DNA of 64,000 nucleotides from Muricoccus nepalensis (GTDB taxonomy: Bacteria; Pseudomonadota; Alphaproteobacteria; Acetobacterales; Acetobacteraceae): NCBI RefSeq assembly GCF_006438825.1, contig NZ_RCZP01000016.1:1-64000 (forward strand). The letters are read 5' to 3'. Below are positions 47,451 to 56,046 of the stretch, one piece after another. The notes under the pieces were generated by a model that was given only the letters and a program-made list of their open reading frames with translations, did no database searches and had not been told where the DNA came from. Made by a program: the position numbers and the translations under genes. Each line of letters starts with the position of its first letter. Position 1 is the first letter of the stretch.

Positions 47451-48851
47451 ATGAATTCCTCCCTTGCGGTGGCCGGCCGGTCCGCCAGGGCCGCCCTTCT
47501 CGCCCTCGCCCTCCTCCCGGCGGCGGGCCCCGCCCTCGCGCAGGGGGGCGGCAATCCCGGCGGTGGGCGGCCGGAGGAGCCTGCCCTGTTTCCCGAGACC
47601 GCCGCGCGCCTGGCGGGGCTGGAGGCGCTGGGCTGGTTCGTCCACGGCCAGGCGACCTTCGTGTTGCAGGGGCACCCCGGCTTCCGCTCCCCCTACCGGG
47701 CGGAGGGCAGCCTGCGGCCCAGGGCGCAGGCGGCGAACACCCTCTCGACCGACCTCGTCGTCGGCCGGCGGCTCTGGCAGGGAGCGGAGGCGGTGGTGGA
47801 CCTCTCGGTCACCCGCGGCTACGGCCTGTCCAATTCCACGGGGCTCGCGGCCTACCCGAACAACGAGGCCTTCCGCCTCGGCTCCACCGAGCCGACCTTC
47901 TTCGTGCCCCGCGCCTTCTTCCGCCAGACGATTGGCCTCTCGGGCGACCTGGAGGAGCCCGAGGAGGACCCACTGCGCTTCGCGGCGCCCCTCCCGCGGG
48001 AGCGGGTGACCATCACGATCGGCAAGTTCTCCACCTGGGACATCTTCGACCGCAACGCCTACGCCCACGACGCGCGCACGCAGTTCCTCAACTGGGCGCT
48101 GGTGGGCGCGGGGGCGGTGGACTACGCGGCCGACGCGCGAGGCTGGACGGTGGGCGCCGCGGCGGAGTGGGAGAACGGCACCTGGGGCCTGCGCGCCGGC
48201 GCCTTCCAGGTGGCGCGGCGGGTGAACGGCCTCTTCCTTGACCCCGCGCCGACGCGCGCCTTCCAGCTGCTGGGCGAGGTGGACCGCACCACCCGCTTCG
48301 GCGGGCGGCTGGGGGCGGTGCGGCTGATCCTCGGCCTGTCGCGCACGCGCCAGTCCCGCTGGGGCGAGATCGACCCGCGCGATCCCGAGAGCTTCGATCT
48401 GAACCCGAGCGGCTACCGGTCCAAGCGGATGGCGGCCCTCACCTTTGAGCAGGAGATTGCGGACGAGCTCGGCGCCTTCGCGCGTCTGTCCTGGAACGAC
48501 GGGCGCACGCAGAACTGGATGTTCACGGAGATGGACCGCGCCGTCTCCGCCGGCCTCTCGCTCAAGGGCGGGCGCTGGGGACGGCAGGGGGACACGGTGG
48601 GGCTCGGCGGCAACGTCGGCTGGGCTTCGGAGGGGCGGCGGCGCTTCCTGGCCGCGGGCGGGATCGGCTTCATCACCGGCGACGGCGCGCTGCGGGGCGG
48701 GCCGGAATACGTGGCGGAGGCCTTCTACGACGCGGCGGTGGCGCCGGGGATCAACCTCGCGCTCGACCTCCAGCACGCGGTGAACCCGGCCTACAACCGG
48801 GACCGGGGGCCGGTCACCTTCGTGGCGGTCAGGGCGCGGGTGTCCTTCTGA
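47451..48851 (+). CDS. OprB-like carbohydrate porin
   Basis: A 466-residue outer-membrane protein. A signal peptide (ARAALLALALLPAAGPALAQ) is followed by a beta-barrel of the carbohydrate-selective porin type, with RVTITIGKFSTWDIFDRNAY, HDARTQFLNWALVGAGAVDYA and repeated Gly/aromatic strand pairs, ending in the C-terminal Phe typical of outer-membrane barrels (RARVSF). It probably admits sugars or small solutes. The 226-base gap upstream is AT-richer and includes AAGCTAAGCTT at 47331-47341, a possible regulator site; no clear promoter was found. Confidence 0.78.
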   Translation: MNSSLAVAGRSARAALLALALLPAAGPALAQGGGNPGGGRPEEPALFPETAARLAGLEALGWFVHGQATFVLQGHPGFRSPYRAEGSLRPRAQAANTLSTDLVVGRRLWQGAEAVVDLSVTRGYGLSNSTGLAAYPNNEAFRLGSTEPTFFVPRAFFRQTIGLSGDLEEPEEDPLRFAAPLPRERVTITIGKFSTWDIFDRNAYAHDARTQFLNWALVGAGAVDYAADARGWTVGAAAEWENGTWGLRAGAFQVARRVNGLFLDPAPTRAFQLLGEVDRTTRFGGRLGAVRLILGLSRTRQSRWGEIDPRDPESFDLNPSGYRSKRMAALTFEQEIADELGAFARLSWNDGRTQNWMFTEMDRAVSAGLSLKGGRWGRQGDTVGLGGNVGWASEGRRRFLAAGGIGFITGDGALRGGPEYVAEAFYDAAVAPGINLALDLQHAVNPAYNRDRGPVTFVAVRARVSF

Positions 48852-49048
48852 GGCGGGGCGCCGCGCCCGGAACGACGGCCCGGCCCTTCCCGGAACGACC
48901 GACGGGGCGTTGCGCCGTGGGCACCCTCGCGCGACATCGTGATCTCGCCTTGCAACCCCTTGGGGAACCCCGGTGACGCGCGGGGCGCGGGGCCCTAGAA
49001 GGGCCTCCGCCCCAGACCCTGCAGGGGCCTTCTCCATAGGACGAACCG

Positions 49049-49351
49049 GTGATCAAGACGATCCTCAAGGCCTCGCTGCTGCCTTCGCTGGCGCTGCTCG
49101 CGGCCTGCGCCACCCCGCCCGCCCCGACCCCCGCCGTGGCCCCGCCGCCCGAGGAGGCCTTCCGCCCCGCCTGCGAGCAGCGCTTCCCCGGCGCCACGCC
49201 CTTCGCCGTGAACAAGTGCATGTTCGAGGAGCTGGACAAGTCGCGCGGCGTGACCCCCGCCAGCGCCACCCCGCCCGAGCCCGCGCCGGCGCCCGCGCGC
49301 AGCACCGCGCCGGCCCGCAGCAGCGCCCCCGCGGCGCGCCGGGCGCGCTAA
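49049..49351 (+). CDS. Small Pro/Ala-rich lipoprotein, unknown function
   Basis: A 100-residue protein with signal MIKTILKASLLPSLALLAAC, the last residue being the lipidated Cys20. A short central segment (ACEQRFPGATPFAVNKCMFEE) holds two cysteines that could form a disulfide; the rest is Pro, Ala, Arg and Ser and probably unfolded, ending in basic residues that might touch peptidoglycan. GTG start with AGGACGAACC upstream. An 11-base direct repeat (CCCGGAACGAC) occurs twice in the gap before it, at 48866 and 48889. No family recognised. Confidence 0.72.
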   Translation: MIKTILKASLLPSLALLAACATPPAPTPAVAPPPEEAFRPACEQRFPGATPFAVNKCMFEELDKSRGVTPASATPPEPAPAPARSTAPARSSAPAARRAR

Positions 49352-49404
49352 GCCATCCGGGGACTCGAGTCTGGGGGCCGGGGCCGGGCGGCCCTGGTCC
49401 CCGC

Positions 49405-50772
49405 TCAGCCCCTGCCGGGCGGCCGGCCCGCGCCCACCGGGCGGGCCGGACCCTCGGTGTCCGCCGGCGCGTCGCGGTCGTGGGCGAGGCGCCCGGCCAC
49501 GTAGGTCGCCCGCACCGCCCGCTCGTCGCCGAGGGCGGTGAGCGCGAAGAGGGTGTCGGCGAGGCCCGCGCCCTCGGTGCGCAGCGCCAGCTCCGGCGTC
49601 GCGCGCGGGTCGAGCACGACGAGGTCGGCCTCCATCCCCGGCGCCAGGTTGCCGATGCGGCTCTCCAGCCGCAGCGCCGCGGCGCCGCCCGCGGTCGCCA
49701 GCCAGAAGGCCTGGGCCGGGTGCAGGCGCGCGCCGCGGAGCCGCGCCACCTTGTAGGCGTCGCCGAGGGTGCGCAGCGCGGAGAGCCCCGTGCCCGCGCC
49801 GACGTCGCTTCCCAGCCCCACCCGCACCCCCGCCGCCTTGGCGTCGTGCAGGCGGAACAGCCCGCTGCCGAGGAAGAGGTTCGAGCTCGGGCAATGCGCC
49901 ACGCCGCAGCCCGTCTCCCGCAGCGCCGAGAGGTCGGCGTCGTCGACGTGGACGGCGTGGCCCATCACCGCGCGCGGGCCGGCGAGGCCGGCGCGCTCGT
50001 AGACCGCGAGGTAGGAGGGGGCGGCCGGGAACAGCTCCCGCACCCAGGCGATCTCGGCCTCGGTCTCGCAGAGATGGGTCTGGACGTAGGTGCCGGGGCT
50101 CTCGCGCCAGAGCCGCCCCGCCGCCTCCAGCGCCGCGTCGGTGCAGGCGGGGGCGAAGCGCGGCGTGATGGCGTAGAGCAGCCGCCCGCGCCCGTGCCAG
50201 CGCGCGATGAGGCGCTGCGTCGCGGGGATGCCGTGGTCCGCGCCGTCGAGCAGCCCGGGCGGCGCGTTCCGGTCCATCAGCACCTTGCCGGCCACGATCC
50301 GCAGGCCGAGGCGCCCGGCCTCCGCGAAGAGGGCGTCGGCGGCGTGCTCGTGCACCGTGCAATACACGGCGGCCGTGGTGGTGCCGGCGCGCAGCAGGGC
50401 GCGGAGGAACAGCGCGGCAATGCGCGCGGCGTGGGCGGGGTCCGCGAAGCGCGCCTCGGTGGGGTAGGTGTAGCGGTCGAGCCAGTCGAGCAGGGTTTCC
50501 CCGAAGGCGCCCGTCATCTCCATCTGCGGGTAGTGGACATGGGCGTCCACGAAGCCCGTCCCGATCAGCCCCTCGGGGTGGTGGTGCACGGGCAGGTCGT
50601 CGGGCTGGCGCGGGCGCAGGGCGGCGTGGTCGCCGAGCGCCGTCACCAGGCCGTCCCGCATCACCACCAGCGCGTCCGGCCAGTGGATCAGCGCGTCGTC
50701 CGGGTCGGCCTCGAAGGGGTCGTGGCGGAAGGCGAAGGCGGGGCCGCGGAGGGCGAGGGCGCCGCCGGTCAC
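49405..50772 (-). CDS. guaD: Guanine deaminase
   Basis: A 455-residue amidohydrolase. Metal ligands are visible in GFVDAHVHYPQ, the later His in THLCE, GHAVH and the Asp in GLGSDVGAG; ITPRFAPACTD is characteristic of guanine deaminase, which converts guanine to xanthine in purine breakdown. The GTG start at 50772 faces the divergent Bug receptor across 86 bases. Other purine genes are absent from the window. Confidence 0.88.
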   Translation of the reverse strand: MTGGALALRGPAFAFRHDPFEADPDDALIHWPDALVVMRDGLVTALGDHAALRPRQPDDLPVHHHPEGLIGTGFVDAHVHYPQMEMTGAFGETLLDWLDRYTYPTEARFADPAHAARIAALFLRALLRAGTTTAAVYCTVHEHAADALFAEAGRLGLRIVAGKVLMDRNAPPGLLDGADHGIPATQRLIARWHGRGRLLYAITPRFAPACTDAALEAAGRLWRESPGTYVQTHLCETEAEIAWVRELFPAAPSYLAVYERAGLAGPRAVMGHAVHVDDADLSALRETGCGVAHCPSSNLFLGSGLFRLHDAKAAGVRVGLGSDVGAGTGLSALRTLGDAYKVARLRGARLHPAQAFWLATAGGAAALRLESRIGNLAPGMEADLVVLDPRATPELALRTEGAGLADTLFALTALGDERAVRATYVAGRLAHDRDAPADTEGPARPVGAGRPPGRG

Positions 50773-50858
50773 GCGGCGGCCCGCACGATGTGGCGAGGCG
50801 CGGTTGCGGGTGGCCGCCGCGCGTGGCCTCTTGCGCCGGAACGCCCAGGGACACCGCC

Positions 50859-51830
50859 ATGCGACGCCGCCGCCTTCTCCCCCTCCTCGCCGCGCCCGCG
50901 CTGCCGCTGCCGGGCCTCACGGGGCGCGCCCTCGCTCAGGGGCGGACCATCACCCTCGTCGTGCCCTACTCCGCCGGCGGCGGGACCGACATCGTGGCGC
51001 GCGAGCTGCTGCCGATGCTGATCGAGACGACCGGGCAGAACGTGGTCATCGACAACCGCGGGGGCGCCGCGGGGCATGTCGGCGCCGTCTCCGTCACGCG
51101 CGCGAAGCCGGACGGGCTGACGCTGCTCTTCGCGGTCTCCACCAACATCGTGGTCAACCCGCACCTGCAGCGGAACGACCGGACGGACCTCTCCACCGCC
51201 CTCGTGCCGGTGGCGAAGGTCAGCTCCTACCAGTACCTGCTGGTGATCGACCCGCGCCTGCCCGCGAAGAGCCTCCAGGAGCTGATCGCGGCCGGGAAGC
51301 GGCCGAACGCGGGCTTCACCTATTCCTCGGCCGGGGTGGGATCGAACAACCACCTCGCGGGGCTGCTCTTCTCCGAGGCGGCGGGGGTGCCGATGGAGCA
51401 CATCTCCTACCGCGGCACCGCGCCCGCGCTGCAGGACGTGGTGGCGGGGCGGGTGACGATGAACTTCTCCTCGCCCTCCCCCGCCATCCCGCTGGCGCGC
51501 GACGGGCGGCTGCGGCCGATCGCGGTGACGGGGGAGCGGCGCCTGGCCTCCATGCCGGACACGCCCACCCTCGCCGAGGCGGGGCTGCCGGGCATCGTCA
51601 TCCTCGGCTGGCACGGCATCTTCGCCCCCGCCGGCACGCCCGAGCCCGAGCTGGACCGGCTGGGGGCGGCGGTGGACCGCGCGATGCGCGACCCCCGCTT
51701 CGCCCGCAGCCTTCAGCGCGACGGGCTGGACCTGGCGCCCCTGCCGCGCGCGACCTTCGCCCAGGACGTGAAGGACGAGTACGCCTTCTGGGGCCGCAAG
51801 GCGCGGGAGCTGGACCTCAAGGCGGAGTAG
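50859..51830 (+). CDS. Bug/TctC-family periplasmic solute receptor
   Basis: A 323-residue receptor with a signal peptide (MRRRRLLPLLAAPALPLPGL, cleavage after ALAQ), then TLVVPYSAGGGTDIVARELL, IDNRGGAAGHVGAVSVT, PDGLTLLF, YRGTAPALQDVVAGRV and HGIFAPAGTPEPEL. It is divergent from guanine deaminase and convergent with a crotonase, with no permease genes nearby. The ligand is unknown; a purine breakdown product is conceivable from context only. MRRRRLL at 50859 was chosen as it gives a normal signal peptide. Confidence 0.92.
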   Translation: MRRRRLLPLLAAPALPLPGLTGRALAQGRTITLVVPYSAGGGTDIVARELLPMLIETTGQNVVIDNRGGAAGHVGAVSVTRAKPDGLTLLFAVSTNIVVNPHLQRNDRTDLSTALVPVAKVSSYQYLLVIDPRLPAKSLQELIAAGKRPNAGFTYSSAGVGSNNHLAGLLFSEAAGVPMEHISYRGTAPALQDVVAGRVTMNFSSPSPAIPLARDGRLRPIAVTGERRLASMPDTPTLAEAGLPGIVILGWHGIFAPAGTPEPELDRLGAAVDRAMRDPRFARSLQRDGLDLAPLPRATFAQDVKDEYAFWGRKARELDLKAE

Positions 51831-51841
51831 CCGCCCCGGCA

Positions 51842-52630
51842 CTAGGTTCCCGTCCAGACGGGCTTGCGGCGCTCGAGGAAGGCGGCGACGCCCTCCTTGA
51901 AGTCGGCGCTGGTGAAGGTCAGCGCCACCATGTCGTCGGCGTTGGCGCCGCGCACGGCGTTCTCGCGCAGGCGCTTGAGCGTGGTCTTGGCGGCCTGGAG
52001 CGTCAGCGGGGCGTGCGAGGCGACGGTGCGGGCCAGGGCCTCGGCGCGATCGAGCATCGCGGCCTGGTCGGGCAGCACCTCCGTCACCAGCCCGAGGGCG
52101 CGCGCCTCCTCGGCCTCGACCAGGCGGGCGGTGAAGATCAGCTCCAGCAGGCGGCCGGGGCCGAGCAGCGCCGCGAAGCGCGCGTAGTTGCCGAGCGAGA
52201 GGGTGTTGCCGAGCGTGCGCGCGATGGGCACGCCGAAGCGCATGGTGCTGGAGGCGATGCGCAGGTCGCAGACCCCCGCCACCCCCGCGCCGCCGCCGGT
52301 GCAGGCGCCGTTGATGGCGGCGATGGTCGGCTTGGGGCAGTCCTCGATCGCCGAGAGCACGCCGCCGATGCGCTCCTCGTAGTCGAGCGCGTGCTGGGCG
52401 GTGGTGAAGCTCGTGAACTGGGAGATGTCGGTGCCGGCGGCGAAGGCCTTGGGGCCGCCGCCGGTGATCACCCAGGCCTTGATGCCGGGGTCGCGCCCGA
52501 TCTCGGCCGCCTTCGCCGCCAGGCCCTCGTACATGGCGAAGGTGAAGGCGTTCATCGCCTGGGGGCGGTTGAGGGTGGTGAAGAGGATGCCCCCCTCCCG
52601 CACCTCGTGGATCAGCTCGTCCTCGGCCAT
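51842..52630 (-). CDS. Crotonase (enoyl-CoA hydratase/isomerase) family protein
   Basis: A 262-residue crotonase-fold protein. The oxyanion segments are present (GGPKAFAAGTDISQF and INGACTGGGAGVAGVCDLR). Both glutamates used by classical enoyl-CoA hydratase seem absent: the GGGxExA position reads GGGAGVA, and the QPE position reads FGVPIART. It may therefore act on another CoA thioester. GGAGG lies before ATG 52630, which rules out the longer frame. Divergent from the methyltransferase gene. Confidence 0.87.
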   Translation of the reverse strand: MAEDELIHEVREGGILFTTLNRPQAMNAFTFAMYEGLAAKAAEIGRDPGIKAWVITGGGPKAFAAGTDISQFTSFTTAQHALDYEERIGGVLSAIEDCPKPTIAAINGACTGGGAGVAGVCDLRIASSTMRFGVPIARTLGNTLSLGNYARFAALLGPGRLLELIFTARLVEAEEARALGLVTEVLPDQAAMLDRAEALARTVASHAPLTLQAAKTTLKRLRENAVRGANADDMVALTFTSADFKEGVAAFLERRKPVWTGT

Positions 52631-52735
52631 CGGGTCCTCCGCGCGTGTTCCGGGAAGCCTGCCCGGCCGGCCCGGGCCTGGAAAGGGGGCGAGGCGCGCG
52701 TTGCGGGGGCGGCGCCCGCCCGGCAATCTCCGCCC

Positions 52736-53413
52736 ATGCCCGACGGAGCATCGCCCCCCCTCTCGGAGAAACGGCTGATCGAGGCCGTCGCCGCCCGCTA
52801 CGCCGGGGCGTCCCGCTTTACGCGGGGCTATGTCGGCTCGAAGCTCCGGCGCGACCCCTCGACCGCGGCCCTCCTCGCGCTGGCCCAGCGGGAGGGGGGG
52901 CTCGGGCAGGTGGCGGACCTTGGCTGCGGGCGGGGGCAGCTCGCGCTCGCGCTGCTGCTCTCGGGCGCGGCCTCCGGGGTGGTCGGGCTGGACTACGAGG
53001 AGGCGAAGGTGGCGGAGGCGCGGGCGGCCGGGGCCGGGCTGGCCGCGCGGTTCATCCGCGCGGACCTCACCGCTGCCCGGGTGCCGGATTGCGACACGGC
53101 GCTGATGGTGGACGTGCTCTACCAGCTGCCGGAGGCCGCGCAGGCGCCCCTGCTGGACCGCGTGGCGGCGGCGGCGCGGCGGCGGGTGGTGCTGCGCCTC
53201 TTCGACCCCGGCCGCGGCTGGCGCAGCACGCTCGGGATGGCGATGGAGCGCGCGGGGCGGGCGATCCGGCGGGACGGCGCGGCGGTGCGGCCGATGCCGG
53301 TGGCCGAGGTCTCGGCGCGGCTCGCCGGGGCAGGATTCACAAGCGAGGTCACGCCCTGCTGGGCCGGCACGCCGCTGCCGAACGTGCTGCTGGTGGCGGA
53401 GCGGGCGGCGTGA
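52736..53413 (+). CDS. Class I SAM-dependent methyltransferase
   Basis: A 225-residue methyltransferase with motif I VADLGCGRGQLALALL, the acidic motif II GLDYEEAKV and RADLTAARVPDCDTALMVDVLYQLPEAA. Methyltransferases of this size are common in aryl-polyene clusters, where they may methylate the aryl head. Its stop overlaps the start of the MipA-like gene (GTGA). The link to the polyene genes 1.9 kb on is positional inference, since a deacetylase on the other strand lies between. Confidence 0.87.
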   Translation: MPDGASPPLSEKRLIEAVAARYAGASRFTRGYVGSKLRRDPSTAALLALAQREGGLGQVADLGCGRGQLALALLLSGAASGVVGLDYEEAKVAEARAAGAGLAARFIRADLTAARVPDCDTALMVDVLYQLPEAAQAPLLDRVAAAARRRVVLRLFDPGRGWRSTLGMAMERAGRAIRRDGAAVRPMPVAEVSARLAGAGFTSEVTPCWAGTPLPNVLLVAERAA

Positions 53414-54309
53414 GGCGCGCGCTCCTCCTCGCCCTGCTGCTCGCCGCGCCCGCCGCGGCGCAGGAGGTGCGGCTTCCGGCGCTTGAACTACCGGTGCTGG
53501 AGGCCGGCATCGGCGGCGGCGGGGGCTGGCTGCCGGACTACCCGGCCGCCGAGCAGAACCACGTGCGGGGCATCGGCACCCCCTTCGTCATCTACCGGGG
53601 CGAGCTGCTGCGGGCCGACGACCAGGGCCTGCGCGGGCGGCTGATGCGGGGGGACCGGCTGGGGCTGGACCTCTCCTTCTCCGGCGCCTTCCCGGCCTCC
53701 TCCCGCAACAACCGGGCGCGGGAGGGCATGCCGGACCTCGACTGGCAGGGCGAGGTGGGGCCGGCGCTGCGCCTGACCCTGTGGCGGGACAAGGCGCACC
53801 CGCGGCGGGTGAACATCGAGCTGCCCGTGCGGGCGGTCTTCTCGAGCGACCTCTCCTCCACCCATTACCGCGGCGTGGTGGTCTCGCCGGAGCTCGCCTT
53901 CGAGGACCGGGATGCCGGGCGGCGGATCTTCGGCAACCTGCCCTTCCTCCGGGAGGCGATGGGGCTGCGGGCGGCGCGGTTCCGGGCGGGGGTCGGCCCG
54001 ATCTTCGCGACCGAGCGGCTGCACGACCTCTACTACGAGGTGGAGCCGCAATACGCGCGGCCGGGGCGCCCCGCCTACCGCGCGCGGGCCGGCTACCTCG
54101 GCACGCGGCTGCAGTTCTCGATCCGGGTGCCGCTCACGCCCGCCCTCTCCTTCATCGGCGGCGGGCGGGTGGAGAACTTCGCGGGGGCGGCCAACGCGGA
54201 CAGCCCGCTGCACCGGCGGGACTGGAACACGACGGTCGCGGTCGGCTTCGCCTGGTCGCTCTACCGCTCGGCCGCGACGGTCGCCTCCTCGGCCGATCCC
54301 TTCGACTGA
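53410..54309 (+). CDS. MipA/OmpV-family outer-membrane protein
   Basis: A 299-residue protein with a signal peptide (RRALLLALLLAAPAAAQ). The MipA/OmpV pattern is visible: EAGIGGGGGWLPDYPAAEQ, RGIGTPFVIYRGELLRAD, RNNRAREGMPDLDWQGEVGP and a barrel ending in SLYRSAATVASS. MipA-like proteins bind murein synthases or act as small outer-membrane barrels. Coupled to the methyltransferase gene. Its last 49 bases overlap the end of the convergent deacetylase gene. Confidence 0.82.
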   Translation: MRRALLLALLLAAPAAAQEVRLPALELPVLEAGIGGGGGWLPDYPAAEQNHVRGIGTPFVIYRGELLRADDQGLRGRLMRGDRLGLDLSFSGAFPASSRNNRAREGMPDLDWQGEVGPALRLTLWRDKAHPRRVNIELPVRAVFSSDLSSTHYRGVVVSPELAFEDRDAGRRIFGNLPFLREAMGLRAARFRAGVGPIFATERLHDLYYEVEPQYARPGRPAYRARAGYLGTRLQFSIRVPLTPALSFIGGGRVENFAGAANADSPLHRRDWNTTVAVGFAWSLYRSAATVASSADPFD

Positions 54310-55196
54310 GCGGGGGCGGGGCCGGCCATCGCCCGCGCCTCGTCCAGCCGCTCGGCCAGGGGGATGGAGACGCGGCCGCGGAGGAGGGCGCGGAGGCGGC
54401 CGAGCGTCACGCGCCGGTTCGCCCAGAGGAAGGCGCTGCTCGCCAGGCCGAGGCCCGGCGCGCGGCGGAAGGGCTCGGCCGCGTCGATGTCGTAGGGGTG
54501 GCAGTAGCTCCAGGCGAGCGGGCCCTCCAGCCGCGCCGACATGGCCCGGAGGTCCCAGGGCGGCAGGTAGCGGAGGTACATGCCGCCGAGGAAGGGCAGG
54601 CGCGCCGGGCCGAGGCGGGCGAGCGGCACCGGAAGCTCCAGCAGCCCCTCCCCGCCCTCCAGCGGCCAAAGGAAGGGGCGGCGGGGCGCCGCGGGGTGGC
54701 CGTGCAGGAAGCCGCGGGCCGGCAGCACGGAGGAGGAGTAGCCGTGCCCGGCCTCGGCGATCACCGCGGCGGCCCAGGCGGTGCGGGGCGTGAGGGAGAA
54801 GAAGGGCGCGCGGAAGCCCGGCACGGCCTGGCCGGAGGCGTCCTGCAGCGCGGCCCGGGCGCGGCGGGCCTCGCCGAGCAGGCCCCGGGGGCCGAGCGCC
54901 TCGAGGTCGCGGTGGCTGTGGTTGTGGGAGGCGACCTCGTGGCCCCGGGCCGCGATCTCGCGCACGAGGCGGGGCGCGGCCTCGGCCACCTCGCCGAGGA
55001 TGAAGAAGGTGCCGCGCGCGCCGGTCTCGTCCAGCAGGTCGAGCAGGGCGGCGGTGGCGTCGAGGTGGCGCCGGCCGCCGGGTTCGGCCGGGCTCGGCTC
55101 CACGTCCGCCGTGAAGGTCAGGCGGCGCGGGAGGGCCGCGAAGGGGCAGGGATCATGGCGCGCGCGCATGGTTTGTGGCTTACTGCGCGGCGTCAT
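54261..55196 (-). CDS. NodB-type polysaccharide deacetylase
   Basis: A 311-residue carbohydrate esterase-4 protein. The catalytic Asp31 (TFTADVEP), the metal pair His91 and His95 (SHNHSHRDL) and FRAPFFS are all present, as in enzymes that deacetylate GlcNAc polymers or lipid-linked sugars. No signal peptide is evident. The start may be ATG 55196 or 55169; neither has a good ribosome site. It is divergent from the ACP gene across an AT-rich gap (TTTTTTAAAG) that could hold both promoters. Confidence 0.85.
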   Translation of the reverse strand: MTPRSKPQTMRARHDPCPFAALPRRLTFTADVEPSPAEPGGRRHLDATAALLDLLDETGARGTFFILGEVAEAAPRLVREIAARGHEVASHNHSHRDLEALGPRGLLGEARRARAALQDASGQAVPGFRAPFFSLTPRTAWAAAVIAEAGHGYSSSVLPARGFLHGHPAAPRRPFLWPLEGGEGLLELPVPLARLGPARLPFLGGMYLRYLPPWDLRAMSARLEGPLAWSYCHPYDIDAAEPFRRAPGLGLASSAFLWANRRVTLGRLRALLRGRVSIPLAERLDEARAMAGPAPAQSKGSAEEATVAAER

Positions 55197-55290
55197 CGAG
55201 ATTTTTTAAAGCGCAGTGCCATCCCCTGTGCTTAATCCATGGAACGAAATGGGCGCGAGGGTGGAAACGCCCAGGGTGGAGATGGAAAGA

Positions 55291-55566
55291 GTGACTTCGA
55301 CCACGACGATGACGGCGCTGGAAGCAGAGGTTGCGGGTCTGATCGTCGAAGCCCTGCAACTCGAGGTTACGCCCGAGGAGATCGACCCGGAGGCCCCGCT
55401 CTTCGGCGAAGGCCTGGGGCTGGACAGCATCGACGCGCTGGAGATGGCCCTGGCCGTCTCGCGCCGCTACGGCTTCCAGCTTCGCTCCGACGATGAGCGG
55501 AACGGGCGGATCTTCGCCTCGCTGCGGAGCCTGTCCGCGCATATCGAGAAGAACCGGGTGGGCTGA
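55291..55566 (+). CDS. Acyl carrier protein of the aryl-polyene cluster
   Basis: A 91-residue carrier protein. The phosphopantetheine site is GLDSIDAL (Ser46), flanked by helices LEAEVAGLIVEALQL and LEMALAVSRRYGF. GTG 55291 was chosen because GGAG lies nine bases upstream; ATG 55282 touches that site and ATG 55216 has none, though the frame is open to it. It is the first gene of the polyene operon. Most aryl-polyene clusters have two ACPs; only one is in the window. Confidence 0.9.
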   Translation: MTSTTTMTALEAEVAGLIVEALQLEVTPEEIDPEAPLFGEGLGLDSIDALEMALAVSRRYGFQLRSDDERNGRIFASLRSLSAHIEKNRVG

Positions 55567-55569
55567 GCC

Positions 55570-56046
55570 GTGCCCCTTCGCGCAAGGGGTGCCTGGCTGT
55601 TCCGGCGGCTCGGGCCCCTGGCCCTGCCGGGCGCGGCCTGGCTGCTGTTCGGCCACGACGCGGTGCTCGCGGTCCTGCCGCTGGTGCCCGCGCTCGCGCT
55701 CGCCGGCTTCGCCTGGGGCTTCGCGCGCACGCTGCGCGCGGAGCGCGAGCCGCTGATTGCCCGCTACATCCGCTTCGACGAGCGGCGGGACGACGCGGAA
55801 TGCGCGGGCTACGCGCGGCGCCTGACAGGCCTCTGGGCCCTGGCGCTGGCCGCCGCCGCCCTCGCGCAGCTCGTCCCGCTGGCGGGGGGCGGGGCCGGGT
55901 GGCACGTCGTGCCGCCGCTGCTCCTGCTGGCGCTGTTCCTCGGGGAGCACGTGGTGCGGAGCCTCCGCTTCCCCGCGGGCGGCATCGCCTGGCCCGACCA
56001 GACCTTCCGCGCCATCCTGCGGTCCGAGCGCGCGCGGCATGGCTAG
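55570..56046 (+). CDS. Small membrane protein of the aryl-polyene cluster (COG4648-like)
   Basis: A 158-residue protein with about four hydrophobic segments (FRRLGPLALPGAAWLLF, VLAVLPLVPALALAGFAWGF, LWALALAAAALAQLV, VVPPLLLLALFLGEHVV). Its place between the ACP and the AMP ligase and its C-terminal VRSLRFPAGGI match the COG4648-like protein of such clusters. Function is unknown. GTG start, three bases after the ACP stop; the end overlaps the ligase start by eight bases. Confidence 0.75.
   Translation: MPLRARGAWLFRRLGPLALPGAAWLLFGHDAVLAVLPLVPALALAGFAWGFARTLRAEREPLIARYIRFDERRDDAECAGYARRLTGLWALALAAAALAQLVPLAGGGAGWHVVPPLLLLALFLGEHVVRSLRFPAGGIAWPDQTFRAILRSERARHG

Noticed and set aside
48866-48899. 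Two copies of CCCGGAACGAC as a regulatory repeat
   Set aside because: Only two short GC-rich copies, 23 bases start to start, with no symmetry; likely chance in this composition.
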